Below, one piece after another: positions 56,401 through 64,000 of a stretch of DNA of 64,000 nucleotides. The stretch is from assembly GCA_020638955.1 (NCBI GenBank), contig JACKHO010000002.1, positions 372,001-436,000 on the forward strand, read 5' to 3'. The notes beneath the pieces were generated by a model. The model made no database searches. It was not told where the DNA came from and was given only the letters and a program-made list of their open reading frames with translations. Positions within the stretch are counted from its first letter, which is position 1, and every line of letters begins with the position of its first letter. The stretch comes from Planctomycetaceae bacterium (GTDB lineage: Bacteria > Planctomycetota > Planctomycetia > Planctomycetales > Planctomycetaceae). The translations under genes and the position numbers were made by a program.

Positions 56401-57494
56401 CGGATGCAGTTCGACTCAATAAAGCGTGAGGGAGACATCGGATGCTCCCAGAAGTGATTCGAGTGCCAGCCATGCTCCTCTTCCCAGTTGTGTGCTGTCG
56501 CAGGGTCGTTCGGACTGTGCTCAGCATTCTGGAAGCTGGTTCCCGAACCATCACCACCGTGGCAAATGGTACAGGCGAACTTGTCCCGCGGGTGCGGGCT
56601 GGTGACCGTCAGGTAGAGGTCTGGTCTGGGGTGCGAACAGAACGGCTGCTCATATTCCCCTTCCGGATAGGAAGCAACGTCGCCGGCTCCGTACTCCGAA
56701 ATGTTCACATGGCAGGAACGGCAACGATCGAGTCGAGCGACACGGACCATCCCGAGCTGCTCTTCCAAGTCTTGCGCCCAGTCATACTGGATTTTGTAAA
56801 TCGGGTTGAAGCCGTTGATGATGGGTAGCGACTTAATGGAACGCTTGAAGCTGACGAACCAGTGTTCTGGCTTCAGGCTGTCGAGTTGCTCATCCAGTCG
56901 GCGCTCGTCAGCCGTGACCTTCTTCAACTGCTCCTCAAGTCCGGTAACGGAGGACAACAGGCCATCTTTCTCCTGCTGACGCTCATTCATTTTTGCCTGC
57001 GTCTGCTCCAACTGCAGGGCGTAATCACGCGCTCGTTGCGCAAAGTCTTCAAAAATGAGACGCAGCCGCGTCGTCTCGACTTCAGGCAACTCGTCCCGAA
57101 TGGCAATGTCGTAGTCGGCACGCGCTTTATCGCGCTCCGCATTCATCGACTTCGTTTCGCGAGCCAGAATTTCCGAATCACCTTTTAGATTACGTAACTC
57201 GTTATCGAGTTCTTTGAGGCGGCCCTGATTTGTGGTCATGGCCTCCTGGGCGGCTTTGGTATCGGCCTCGATTTGCGCCTTTTGGGCCTCGTAGTCAGCA
57301 GTCGTCAGAGACTCGATTTCCGCTCGAAGCTTTTCGACACGAAGGCGTTCCGCCTCCTGCTGATACGTAATGTATTCGCGCGATTCATCTTTCCACATCA
57401 TCAACACGGTCGCCCCGAGCAGCGCGAGCGCGCTCCAGGCAAACAGTCGATGCATTTTTGGCAAGTCTCGCCAGTATTGATCAGTGGCAGGCAT
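53496..57494 (-). CDS. Giant octahaem cytochrome c with coiled coil and PDZ domain
   Basis: 1332 residues. An N-terminal membrane segment (about 14-34, LFAWSALALLGATVLMMW) anchors the protein. A coiled coil runs about 38-215. Eight CxxCH haem sites are at Cys258, 308, 363, 392, 531, 810, 978 and 1222. A PDZ-like module lies at about 631-722 (YIGVVVAAEFTEEDAKKAG through LQAGDVITKFNNVG). Several segments (LLSPKEGYEPDVDRGKVAFE before 531; IEGKQLLAKYN before 978) look like the lead-in helices of cytochrome c domains. It follows cytochrome b by 38 bases and precedes the cupredoxin without a gap. I infer that it replaces cytochrome c1 in this bc-type complex and moves electrons along the periplasmic face. 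Confidence 0.88.
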   Translation of the reverse strand: MPATDQYWRDLPKMHRLFAWSALALLGATVLMMWKDESREYITYQQEAERLRVEKLRAEIESLTTADYEAQKAQIEADTKAAQEAMTTNQGRLKELDNELRNLKGDSEILARETKSMNAERDKARADYDIAIRDELPEVETTRLRLIFEDFAQRARDYALQLEQTQAKMNERQQEKDGLLSSVTGLEEQLKKVTADERRLDEQLDSLKPEHWFVSFKRSIKSLPIINGFNPIYKIQYDWAQDLEEQLGMVRVARLDRCRSCHVNISEYGAGDVASYPEGEYEQPFCSHPRPDLYLTVTSPHPRDKFACTICHGGDGSGTSFQNAEHSPNDPATAHNWEEEHGWHSNHFWEHPMSPSRFIESNCIRCHHSVTELADSAPKVERGHRLIKQLGCFGCHEMNGYDGIEPIGPDLRLEPQTAEQAAKIAADPNAIAGEMRKVGPSLRHVAAKTTEQFIANWTENPVEFRPTTRMPRFFNLTNQHDALAASLQPVELASIAAFLNAKSQDIELLSPKEGYEPDVDRGKVAFERRGCMACHSHNDEEFAGIKQDFGPELSRVHEKIKPGPEGFNWLYTWIKEPTRHHARTKMPDLKLVPEGEGDGYVDPAADIAAFLLDGGPAQFPELAQPQPYIGVVVAAEFTEEDAKKAGMSAKEFAGVYVTEVLAGSPASRTDQGPLQAGDVITKFNNVGVKSREHLQELETTAPVGDEITLTVVRNGVSGSYKLAVSTPLDDLVRYYLRKSVSQSTMDRILTERRFLVPDSAYESEDAMKSIVKGDEIELVAAAVDEEVSPEVWAERKLQYVGRRTITRYGCYACHDIPQFEGARPIGAGLNDWGRKDTSKLAFEHITEFLHHHGEPDGSSTMERAERAMNDRLKGIDVAEEDLSAAFFVESIEHHGRPGFIWQKLRQPRSYDYRKTETKGWDERLLMPKFNLKDDEIEAIATFVLGLVADPPTPEYQFRPEGPEKDIIEGKQLLAKYNCTGCHMLDVPQVELALDPGGLNAWEIADVDQPAVDRLWKMRPIQEARTGKTTEDGTPIFKFRAHLQQEDRDFGEFSYLIWDTYRVDDDGTLLAPNSTLAVETPQIIAEHPAVGGEWTSWLIPRLVEEAPGVTNLNTAWQATAPNLYREGTKVQTPWLYQFLKNPEQLRYTTVLRMPRFNMDDDEAQTLANYFAAVDGVPYPYQRIEPQLPEVQEMKSLVYEAKHPSAEVDYLTASWRTLNLAGKCANCHAVGGNVVTGTDPSKTTKAPNLNRVEKRLRPEWVDIWIYEPHWITPYTAMPVNFASSQAGTKDLFDGDNVRQGEAAVDALFNYTRLLEIHGQTLYTPSDAPAAGGNE

Positions 57495-57532
57495 GGTTGT
57501 CCGTTACAGCACCAAGGACGAATGGCTGTCCA

Positions 57533-58909
57533 TCAAATGTTAAAGAAGAACTCAGGAATCGCGACGATGTACTTCAGGTTCAACGACCAGCGAAGCGCCA
57601 TTTTCAGAGGCAGGGAGAACATGAAGAGGAACAAGTTCGCCATGACCATGAATCGAAGGAATCCCATCCTCGCAAAAAACTTCCGGAACACCGTTAGCGC
57701 CAACAACGGAGGCACTGCGACGAAGTAGCCGACAATGACGACCAGTCCAAGCCATTCGCGTTGCAGGATGACTCCCAGTTGCGTCAGAAATGGCGCTGAG
57801 GAATCGGGGCGTGGCAGCGGCTGATGCATGAAGTCCAGCCAGAACTTGTCAGACAAGTTGACGTTGTTCAGCACTTCCAGCTTGTGCACATCCCAGTATT
57901 CGTACAGGCCAAACATGTTCCAGTTCGGACCTCGAATGAAGGTACCGAGCACAATCATGCCGACCCACAGAGGCAGGAAGCCGAACAGGAAGGTAATGAC
58001 GGCGAACTTTCGCTTGTTGAAGACGTAGTAGCCGTTACCGACTTTGTTGAAGTCGATATACGGGATAGCCATCAGACCGCCGAGAATAACCGTTGGCAAA
58101 ACCACACCGGCCATCCACGGGTCGAAGTACACCAGCATTTCCTGAAGGCCAAGGAAGTACCACGGTGCCTTCGAGGGGTTGGGAGTTTTCACGGCTGACG
58201 CAGGCTCTTCGAGTGGAGCCGGAAGTGCCACACCCCACAGAATGAGGATGGCCGCAATCAGCAGCATGCAAATCATTTCGGAATAGACAAGGTCCGGCCA
58301 AACGAGGACCGACTCGCCGAGCTCCTTTTCCGCGGGCTGAAGACCCTGCTCAAGCCGGGCGTCGTTCTCGCGGCACTTATAGAAGTACAGCCAAGTGAAG
58401 AACGCCACGAGGTAAAGCATGGCAACAATGGGAACGTTGTCCGGCTTACCAACGATTTGACGGAAGTCGTAGTCTGTCATGCTGAGACACAGGAACAGCA
58501 CAGACAGATTGAGCAGCGACCAGGCAACAGTTGGCTCAACCCACCAGTTGCGGAGCAAGACGATCAGGATGAACAGCGTCATCGAGAACACGAAGTAACT
58601 AATGGGGTTTGCGACGACCATGTCGACCGAGTCTTTGAACCACTCGGGCAAACGGATCATGAAGTCGGCAGCGTCACTGTGAGTCGCCAGGTGAGCAAAA
58701 GCCACCATCATGAGGAGCGCTGAATATCCGGCCCAGACAAACGCCTTGGGAATGTGCTCAAACCCAGTTATTTTCTCGAACGTCTGCCCAAAGTACCCGT
58801 CTCTGCGCAGACTCCTCGCCGCCCAGAACGCATTGGCTACGCCGAGCAACAGATAGAGCCACCCCAGCCCTTGAATAACGCCAACTGTTAAATCTGGATG
58901 GTGATTCAT
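57533..58909 (-). CDS. Cytochrome b C-terminal subunit (subunit IV-like) with N-terminal membrane domain
   Basis: 458 residues, about 10-11 membrane segments. The C-terminal half has the subunit-IV-type stretch NPSKAPWYFLGLQEMLVYFD followed by PWMAGVVLPTVILGG, in which the usual PEWY Qo motif is APWY. Segments before it (LLLGVANAFWAARSL, AGYSALLMMVAFAHLATHS) form an extra membrane domain absent from typical cytochrome b6f subunit IV. It pairs with the b6-like protein at 58966 to form a complete cytochrome b. Distance from that gene is 56 bases. Confidence 0.88.
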   Translation of the reverse strand: MNHHPDLTVGVIQGLGWLYLLLGVANAFWAARSLRRDGYFGQTFEKITGFEHIPKAFVWAGYSALLMMVAFAHLATHSDAADFMIRLPEWFKDSVDMVVANPISYFVFSMTLFILIVLLRNWWVEPTVAWSLLNLSVLFLCLSMTDYDFRQIVGKPDNVPIVAMLYLVAFFTWLYFYKCRENDARLEQGLQPAEKELGESVLVWPDLVYSEMICMLLIAAILILWGVALPAPLEEPASAVKTPNPSKAPWYFLGLQEMLVYFDPWMAGVVLPTVILGGLMAIPYIDFNKVGNGYYVFNKRKFAVITFLFGFLPLWVGMIVLGTFIRGPNWNMFGLYEYWDVHKLEVLNNVNLSDKFWLDFMHQPLPRPDSSAPFLTQLGVILQREWLGLVVIVGYFVAVPPLLALTVFRKFFARMGFLRFMVMANLFLFMFSLPLKMALRWSLNLKYIVAIPEFFFNI

Positions 58910-58965
58910 GGATGAAAAGACGGATTAACGAATAACAGAACGCTTTATCGAAACGGGCGTGAACA

Positions 58966-59742
58966 CTACAGAGGCTGGCTAATGCCACCATCTTTGCGTA
59001 CTCGCCAGAAGTGAATTGCAATGAGCAGCGACACCACAATGGGAATGGCTACGCAGTGCATAATATAGAAACGATTCAACGTTTCTTCACCGACGGTTCG
59101 GGCCCCCAGCAGCAGGAACCTCGCATCGCTGGCGTTTGTAATTAAGTCGTAGCCGCCGACATTTAACAACTGAAAGCCGGGGCCTTCATGCCCCAGAAAT
59201 GGTGTCGCGCGGGCCATGTTCGAACCCACGGTGATGGCCCAAATGGCCAACTGATCCCAAGGCAACAAATACCCCGTAAACGACAGGAGCAGCGTGAGCA
59301 CAAGGAGCAACACACCAATGACCCAGTTAAACTCCCGCGGAGGCTTGTAACTCCCCGTGAGAAACACGCGGTACATGTGGAGCCAGACGGTAATCACCAT
59401 GGCGTGAGCACCCCAACGGTGAATTTCACGCATAATGCCGAGCGTCGTCACGTCACGCAGTGCCCGGATGTCCGTAAACGCCCACTCGAGAGTCGGACGG
59501 TAGTAGAACATCAACAGCACGCCAGTGAGTGCTTCCACCAGAAACAGGAAGAAGGTCACACCGCCCATGCACCAGGTGTACGACAGAGCAATTCCACCCT
59601 TCTTCACCGAGACCGGGTGAAGGTGGAGGAAGAAGTTCGTCAGGACGACAACAGCACGATTACGGCGGTCATATGGTGCAGGATGACGAAAGACGCTTCG
59701 CCAAATCTGACTCTGACGGATGTATTCAATAATTGACGACAT
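58966..59742 (-). CDS. Cytochrome b N-terminal subunit (b6-like)
   Basis: 258 residues, four haem-binding membrane helices. Helix B has His108-x13-His122 (EIHRWGAHAMVITVWLH), and helix D has His229-x14-His244 (MHCVAIPIVVSLLIAIH), the b6-type spacing for two b haems. The N-terminus carries HLHPVSVKKGG, typical of quinol-oxidising cytochrome b. It binds quinol and transfers electrons across the membrane. It stands 62 bases downstream of the Rieske gene and 56 upstream of its C-terminal partner. Confidence 0.92.
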   Translation of the reverse strand: MSSIIEYIRQSQIWRSVFRHPAPYDRRNRAVVVLTNFFLHLHPVSVKKGGIALSYTWCMGGVTFFLFLVEALTGVLLMFYYRPTLEWAFTDIRALRDVTTLGIMREIHRWGAHAMVITVWLHMYRVFLTGSYKPPREFNWVIGVLLLVLTLLLSFTGYLLPWDQLAIWAITVGSNMARATPFLGHEGPGFQLLNVGGYDLITNASDARFLLLGARTVGEETLNRFYIMHCVAIPIVVSLLIAIHFWRVRKDGGISQPL

Positions 59743-59804
59743 CAGTAAACCTTAAAAAACGCTCCAACATTCGAGCGTAGAAAACAATGTTTCAAGTCAC
59801 CCAA

Positions 59805-60887
59805 TTAGCCAACTTCGACGAACGACTTGCCGTCAGACCACTGCCCCAATTCCTCCTGGAACTTCACACTCTTGTCGACCTCCAACAGGCCACTCGGTGC
59901 GACTGAGAGACCAACTCGCTCCAATGGACGCGGTGCCGGACCTTCAAAGTTAATCCCAGTGATATAGAACCCCGAGCCGTGGCAAGGGCATTTAAATTTC
60001 TGCTCACCGGCCAGCCAGCTTGGAGTGCACCCCAGGTGAGTACAAACCGACGCCAGGGCATACAGCAGCGGCTTACCGTTGTACTGATCGGTATTCACGA
60101 TCCAAATGCCGCGACTGGCGGTATATTTTTCGGAGACGGTTCCCGGTGGGTAATCAGACGGTGAACCAACGGTGAACTTCGAGGGCAACTCACGCACCAT
60201 ATTTGGCATGAGGAACCGGGCCATTGCAAGCCCCCACAACCCGAGTACCCCGCCAAGCGAAGTCCAACCCAAGGTAAATGGTGAAATCGTGATTGCCGCC
60301 AACGTTGCCAGAATTCCACGGCGAGGCACAGCCTGCTTCGCAGGCAATTTCGGAGCAACTGGCTTCGCAGGCAGCTTTGGTGGAGCACCACCCTGCTGAG
60401 CCTGCTTCACAGCGGCAACCATGTCCTTCACACCCAGCCCAGCTGGAGCTGCGGCTGGTGCCTTGGCAGCAGGCGCAGATTCAGCAGCAGCCTTTGGCTT
60501 CAGCGATGCAGCAGCACCACCTGCAGCACGAGCCGCAGCCAAGATATCGGCAGTTGACTTTGGTGCAGCTCCGCCGGCTGGCTTGGTCGCACCCTGAGAT
60601 CGAGCAGCAGCCAGAATGTCAGCGGTCGATTTAGGAGCGACCGGAGAAGCCTTGGACTCTTCCGCTGGGGCACTCTTCGCTGTGGCCTGAGCGCGAGCCG
60701 CAGCCAGAATATCTGCAGTCGACTTCGGGGCATTCCCTGCAGGCTTAGGGGCCGGAGCAGGAGCTGGCGATTCAGGAGCAGCTTCCGACGAGGGAGCCTC
60801 GGCAGGTGGAGTTTCCGCGCCACCGCCAGCTTTCTGCTTGCGGGCGAGCGCGAGAATCTCTTCGGTTGTAAGCTTTTTATCTGCCAT
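59805..60887 (-). CDS. Rieske iron-sulfur protein with Ala/Pro-rich repeat extension
   Basis: 360 residues from ATG 60887. Residues 1-170 are a low-complexity cytosolic extension carrying repeats of KSTADILAAAR: exact copies at residues 55-65, 86-96 and 110-120, and looser copies near 7-17 (TTEEILALARK) and 153-163 (VKDMVAAVKQA). Next is one membrane segment (TLAAITISPFTLGWTSLGGVLG), then the [2Fe-2S] domain with the ligand boxes CTHLGC and CPCHGSGF. The protein accepts electrons from quinol at cytochrome b. It is the first gene of the respiratory operon. The 255 bases upstream show no gene. Confidence 0.92.
   Translation of the reverse strand: MADKKLTTEEILALARKQKAGGGAETPPAEAPSSEAAPESPAPAPAPKPAGNAPKSTADILAAARAQATAKSAPAEESKASPVAPKSTADILAAARSQGATKPAGGAAPKSTADILAAARAAGGAAASLKPKAAAESAPAAKAPAAAPAGLGVKDMVAAVKQAQQGGAPPKLPAKPVAPKLPAKQAVPRRGILATLAAITISPFTLGWTSLGGVLGLWGLAMARFLMPNMVRELPSKFTVGSPSDYPPGTVSEKYTASRGIWIVNTDQYNGKPLLYALASVCTHLGCTPSWLAGEQKFKCPCHGSGFYITGINFEGPAPRPLERVGLSVAPSGLLEVDKSVKFQEELGQWSDGKSFVEVG
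60528..60725 (-). repeat. DNA of the three KSTADILAAAR repeats in the Rieske gene
   Basis: Within the Rieske gene the codons for KSTADILAAAR occur exactly at 60725-60693, 60632-60600 and 60560-60528 (minus strand). The spacings are 93 and 72 bases. The repetition is in protein, with partial DNA similarity, consistent with in-frame duplication and drift rather than a mobile element. Confidence 0.7.
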
Positions 60888-61142
60888 AGTGTTATGAGGA
60901 AGTGGGCACAACGCCTGAAGAGCGTGGCACAAAAAACAAAGAATGCACAGAAACGGGCATTCTTGAGAGCACATCCTTAGGGATCATGGCAGCTAACCGG
61001 GGCTCCGACAAGTTTGGGGGCTTGCGGGGGTGTCATTTCTCAGAAGCTGGAAGCCCTTGTCAAATGCCTCTCCCGGTGATGGGAAGCTGGAGAATTCAAT
61101 CATGTCCCGCTGCTCAATGCGACAGCACAAAACCGTTGAATT

Positions 61143-62249
61143 TCAGGCGGGTTCCGTCATTGGTGACTCTTCCGATTCAAGGCAATGCAATGCCCAGCGA
61201 GCAGCCTCGGCGACGAGCGTCCCTTCCGTTTCTGCCGCGAGTCGAAGAGTTGGCACCGCCCGTTGATCACCGAGATTTCCCAGCACAATCGCCGCGTTTC
61301 GCAGCAGCCCATCCCGCCCCTGACGCTCAAGGGGTGTTCCGGCAACGAATCGACGGAAGTCATTTTCTGGCAGGGAGAACCAATCTGTGACGGGGTGATC
61401 AGCAAGACTTTCGGCTGCCGCCAACTCGGGAACGCTGGCTGCCGGTGCTTTCCGGTTCCACGGGCAGACCTCCTGGCAAATGTCACAGCCGAAGACCCAT
61501 TCACCAAGAGCTTCTCTCTGCTCCTCCGGAACAGAAACATTGCGTAACTCAATATTCAGGTAAGAGATGCACTTCCTCGCGTCCAGTTCGTAGGGCGCAA
61601 CAATTGCGCCGGTCGGGCAAGCTTCGATGCAGGCCGTACAACTGCCGCAATGTGATGCATGATGGGGCTCGTCAACCGGGAGGGCCAGGTCAGTCAGGAC
61701 AGCAACCAGGAAGAAACAACTCCCCAGACGCTTGTTGATGAGCATGGTGTTTTTTCCAAACCAGCCCAGCCCGGCACTTCTGGCGAAATCACGCTCAAGC
61801 AGTGGGGCCGTGTCGACCGCGATGCGTGTCCGCGCAGTGGGTGCTGCCTCGTGAATCGTGGCGGACAGCTCTTGAGCCTTTGATCGCAACACGTTGTGAT
61901 AATCAGAGTTACCACGGGCGTACGCGGCAATTCGGGGCTGACCTGCCGCCACCGGAACCGGGGGATTGTACGTCGCCCCCAGCACGATGATGCTGCGAAC
62001 ACCCTGCTGGACATGCTCGGGATGCGAATACGCATCGCGGCGGCGCTCCATGTACGTCATTTCACCGTGGCAGGAGAGCTCGAGCCAGCGGTGGAAGTAG
62101 GGGAGTGTTTCGGGATGTGCTGCAGCCGTCACACCAAACAGTGGGAATCCGAGTTCCCCGGCCCGTATCCGCAGTCGCCGGACCAACTCTTGGGCCTCCG
62201 CATCACCAAGGCTCAACTGCTCGCACTCCGGTAATGATTCAGTGACCAC
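61143..62249 (-). CDS. queG: Epoxyqueuosine reductase QueG
   Basis: Last step of queuosine synthesis on tRNA, using cobalamin and two [4Fe-4S] clusters. 368 residues. The cluster motifs are [16 protein letters not shown] and [11 protein letters not shown], and the active-site region is [23 protein letters not shown]-like C-terminal region ([20 protein letters not shown]) is typical. The GTG at 62249 overlaps the ABC-2 permease gene by 37 bases; a later start such as TTG 62216 is possible. Separated by 255 bases from the Rieske gene, so it is probably not part of that operon. Confidence 0.94.
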   Translation of the reverse strand: MVTESLPECEQLSLGDAEAQELVRRLRIRAGELGFPLFGVTAAAHPETLPYFHRWLELSCHGEMTYMERRRDAYSHPEHVQQGVRSIIVLGATYNPPVPVAAGQPRIAAYARGNSDYHNVLRSKAQELSATIHEAAPTARTRIAVDTAPLLERDFARSAGLGWFGKNTMLINKRLGSCFFLVAVLTDLALPVDEPHHASHCGSCTACIEACPTGAIVAPYELDARKCISYLNIELRNVSVPEEQREALGEWVFGCDICQEVCPWNRKAPAASVPELAAAESLADHPVTDWFSLPENDFRRFVAGTPLERQGRDGLLRNAAIVLGNLGDQRAVPTLRLAAETEGTLVAEAARWALHCLESEESPMTEPA

Positions 62250-63037
62250 ATGAACACTCTGCGGGAAACGAAGAGCAGGATCAGCGTCATCAAAGGGGCG
62301 ACGACAAGCACGCCGCTGTTCGGCTCAAGTGCTTTCGTCAGCAGCAGTCGCGCGGGGACAGTGACGACGAGCAGAATGGGGACAATGAATGAGAAGACGA
62401 ACCAGACGATTTCCCCTCCCGCTGACTGGCGGTAAACCCCTTGTGGATAGCGGGCAAAAATCGTGATGTAGAACCAGAAGTCGTACAGCCCCTGATTTCT
62501 TCCCAGCCAGACGCTCGTACTGGCCAACGCAATCATGAGGCTGTAGAAGAAACTCGTCCCGACGGCAATGAGCAGGCAGTACGCCAGAACATTCCCGGCC
62601 GTCACCGTCACATCAAGATGGCTGAGGGAATAGACCAGCAGCGAAACGGCGAGCGCAATTTGGCTGATCATCGAGAGGTTGACCGTCTGAAACGAAACCA
62701 GAAACTGCGTATCGATCGGTTTCAGCAGCACGAAGTCAAGATTGCCGGTTCTAATCAACTCGCTGAATGCCGCACAGTTGGGCATAAACAACGCTTCGAC
62801 CAAGGCATTGATGAGCATGCCAGTCGCCATGAAGGCGAAATACTCGTACTGCGACCAGTCCTGAATGCTGTTCACCTGGCGATAAATGATGCCAAATAAG
62901 GCCAGTTGTGCAGAAAACCAGAACGTGCGGGTGACCACTTCAATGAAAAAGTTGCCGCGAAAGCTCAGTTCGCGGACCAGAGAATTCCGCAGAAACGTCA
63001 GCCAGACCCGCAGATAGTTGGGGCGAAACTGCTCCAT
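62213..63037 (-). CDS. ABC-2 family transporter permease
   Basis: 274 residues with about six membrane segments. The pattern is that of ABC2_membrane_6-like permeases: a long N-terminal cytosolic helix ([20 protein letters not shown]), then [23 protein letters not shown] and [21 protein letters not shown]. The cognate ATPase gene is not in the window. It starts at ATG 63037. Substrate unknown. Overlaps queG at its end. Confidence 0.85.
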   Translation of the reverse strand: MEQFRPNYLRVWLTFLRNSLVRELSFRGNFFIEVVTRTFWFSAQLALFGIIYRQVNSIQDWSQYEYFAFMATGMLINALVEALFMPNCAAFSELIRTGNLDFVLLKPIDTQFLVSFQTVNLSMISQIALAVSLLVYSLSHLDVTVTAGNVLAYCLLIAVGTSFFYSLMIALASTSVWLGRNQGLYDFWFYITIFARYPQGVYRQSAGGEIVWFVFSFIVPILLVVTVPARLLLTKALEPNSGVLVVAPLMTLILLFVSRRVFMWSLNHYRSASS

Positions 63038-63082
63038 GGCTGCCGGGTCTCCTGCTGGCGTGAGTATTGATATCGCCCGAAA

Positions 63083-63156
63083 TATGCCCGAGAGGATTCG
63101 AACCTCTGACCTTTGGCTCCGGAAACCAACGCTCTATCCAGCTGAGCTACGGGCAC
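63083..63156 (-). tRNA. tRNA-Arg (CCG anticodon)
   Basis: The 74-base complement folds into a full cloverleaf. The acceptor stem is GTGCCCG with CGGGCAT (one G-U) and discriminator A. The D-arm is GCTC/GAGC, the anticodon stem TTGGT/GCCAA with loop TTCCGGA, the variable loop AGGTC, and the T-arm AGAGG-TTCGAAT-CCTCT. The anticodon CCG reads CGG codons. No CCA is encoded. It lies between the ABC-2 permease and the repeat protein. Confidence 0.95.
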
Positions 63157-63248
63157 GCAATGTAATTTGCTCGCGTGATTATTCTGGACGCCGCGCCAGC
63201 CGTCAAGAAGCTCACAACGACAATCATTGCCGAACGCATAAGCTCCGC

Positions 63249-64000
63249 TCAACGCTCCAGGATCGGAACATAGTCGTAGGGAATTTGCAGGGCGATGAGC
63301 GCCATGGCGGTGGCGAAATCGTCGCCAACCCAGGGATCGCTCCAGCCTCGACCGGGGACGCGAGTTCGCATGAGTTCGTTCCGAGCGGCGGGATACCAGA
63401 CGCTCCAGTGCTCTCCGCCGGCATGCCACGCCGCCTGGGCTGCGTAATACTGGGCGTAGTAGTGATACTGCAAATCCTTCGGCGTTCGCGGCCCGGGAAC
63501 GTGACGCATCATGTAACTCAGTCCGCGTTCGATGGTGGCGGAATCACCTGCTCCGGCCGTGTACAACGCGACAACTGCGGCGGCGGACCGAGGGAAGCGA
63601 CTCTCGGCCGCGTCCAGTACTCGATAACGGAACCCGCCGTCGTTGTTCTGGCACTTGTTGATGTAGGTTACCGCCTTGTCGATGATCTCTTTGGGCACGG
63701 AAATCCCCGCATTACGAGCAGCCCGCAGGGCGATGACCTGACAGGCCGTGACGGAAATATCTGCTTCGTCGGGCGTAGGGAAATACCGCCAGCCCCCTTC
63801 GGAGTTCTGACTGGCGATGATGAGTTTCACCGCCTGCTTCAGCTTCTCCCGCACCTTGGGGTGTTCCGACATCCCATACACCTCAGCCAAATACGTGGTA
63901 GCAAAGCCATGTCCATACATGGGACTCTGCGACTGGGTGTTCGGTTCGATGATGAATCCGTTCGGCGCGGCGCAGTCGAGAAGATAGTTCGTGATGCGAT
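63249..64000 (-). CDS. Prenyltransferase/squalene-oxidase-repeat protein, 5' part outside window
   Basis: The frame is open from 64000 leftward without a start (it reads ...LLDCAAPNGFIIEPNTQSQ before YGHGFATTYLAEVYG), so the N-terminus lies beyond the edge. The visible 250 residues hold alpha-helical repeats with Trp/Gly turns such as SQNSEGGWRYFPTPDEADIS and CQNNDGGFRYRVLD, typical of the prenyltransferase/squalene-oxidase repeat fold. It is likely a relative of cyclase-type (alpha/alpha barrel) proteins rather than an active cyclase, because no DxDD acid motif is visible in the portion seen. The C-terminus PYDYVPILER is intact. Confidence 0.8.
   Translation of the reverse strand, partial: RITNYLLDCAAPNGFIIEPNTQSQSPMYGHGFATTYLAEVYGMSEHPKVREKLKQAVKLIIASQNSEGGWRYFPTPDEADISVTACQVIALRAARNAGISVPKEIIDKAVTYINKCQNNDGGFRYRVLDAAESRFPRSAAAVVALYTAGAGDSATIERGLSYMMRHVPGPRTPKDLQYHYYAQYYAAQAAWHAGGEHWSVWYPAARNELMRTRVPGRGWSDPWVGDDFATAMALIALQIPYDYVPILER

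Noticed and set aside
60528..60725. CRISPR-like direct repeats
   Set aside because: The repeat units code in frame for the Rieske extension, with spacings of 93 and 72 bases. They are protein repeats, not a CRISPR array.
60888..61142. Possible gene or clear promoter upstream of the Rieske gene
   Set aside because: No open frame with coding character fits and I could not align a convincing -35/-10 pair or ribosome site; it is left as an unassigned 255-base gap.

Overview
The window looks like a chromosomal segment of a planctomycete, probably of the Planctomycetaceae/Gimesia-like group. I infer this from several things together: two formylglycine-type sulfatases, a squalene-hopene cyclase, a PPC-domain exported protein, many secreted or lipoprotein hypotheticals, a sigma factor with an unusual N-terminus, and a respiratory cluster built around a cytochrome b split in two, a Rieske protein with an Ala/Pro-rich extension and a very large multihaem cytochrome c. 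No insertion sequence, integrase, phage gene or CRISPR array was found. Gene style and apparent GC content are even throughout, so this reads as core chromosome rather than an island.

Layout. 1-5280: a sulfatase cut by the left edge, then four leftward genes (RNase HII-like protein, HExxH secreted protein, a hypothetical, rhomboid protease). 5281-5758: a palindrome-rich divergent control region in front of a 556-residue sigma-70-type factor. 7646-10885: two lipoproteins and a tandem pair of zinc-ribbon/coiled-coil membrane proteins. 11025-21830: housekeeping and catabolic genes (inositol monophosphatase, MutY, DinB, glutamate-type dehydrogenase, sulfatase with a helical C-terminus, Nudix hydrolase, orphan LuxR-type regulator, M24-like protein, ketoacyl synthase). 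21952-38782: DEDD exonuclease, Ser/Thr kinase, PPC protein, asparaginyl-tRNA synthetase, MFS carrier, Fpg/Nei glycosylase, ABC-linked membrane protein and ATPase, SDR, TIM-barrel isomerase, zinc-binding protein, DUF58 protein and class III aminotransferase. 38829-42430: squalene-hopene cyclase and an NtrC-type regulator.

42697-60887 is the most interesting region: about 18 kb of same-strand genes with gaps of at most 78 bases or overlaps. In transcription order it encodes Rieske protein, cytochrome b (N-terminal half), cytochrome b (C-terminal half), a 1332-residue cytochrome with eight CxxCH motifs, a coiled coil and a PDZ domain, a cupredoxin-like lipoprotein, a 49-residue lipoprotein, a dihaem lipoprotein cytochrome c, oxidase subunits II and I (A2-type), haem A synthase, haem O synthase, oxidase subunits III and IV, and an ABC ATPase with its permease. 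Together these would carry electrons from quinol through a bc-type complex and membrane-anchored carriers to oxygen. I infer a quinol:oxygen supercomplex specific to this lineage. It holds several unnamed parts: the giant cytochrome, repeats in the Rieske extension, a 210-residue insert in subunit III and the tiny lipoprotein.

61143-64000: QueG, an orphan ABC-2 permease, tRNA-Arg(CCG), and a prenyltransferase-repeat protein cut by the right edge. All family assignments come from motif reading without database searches.
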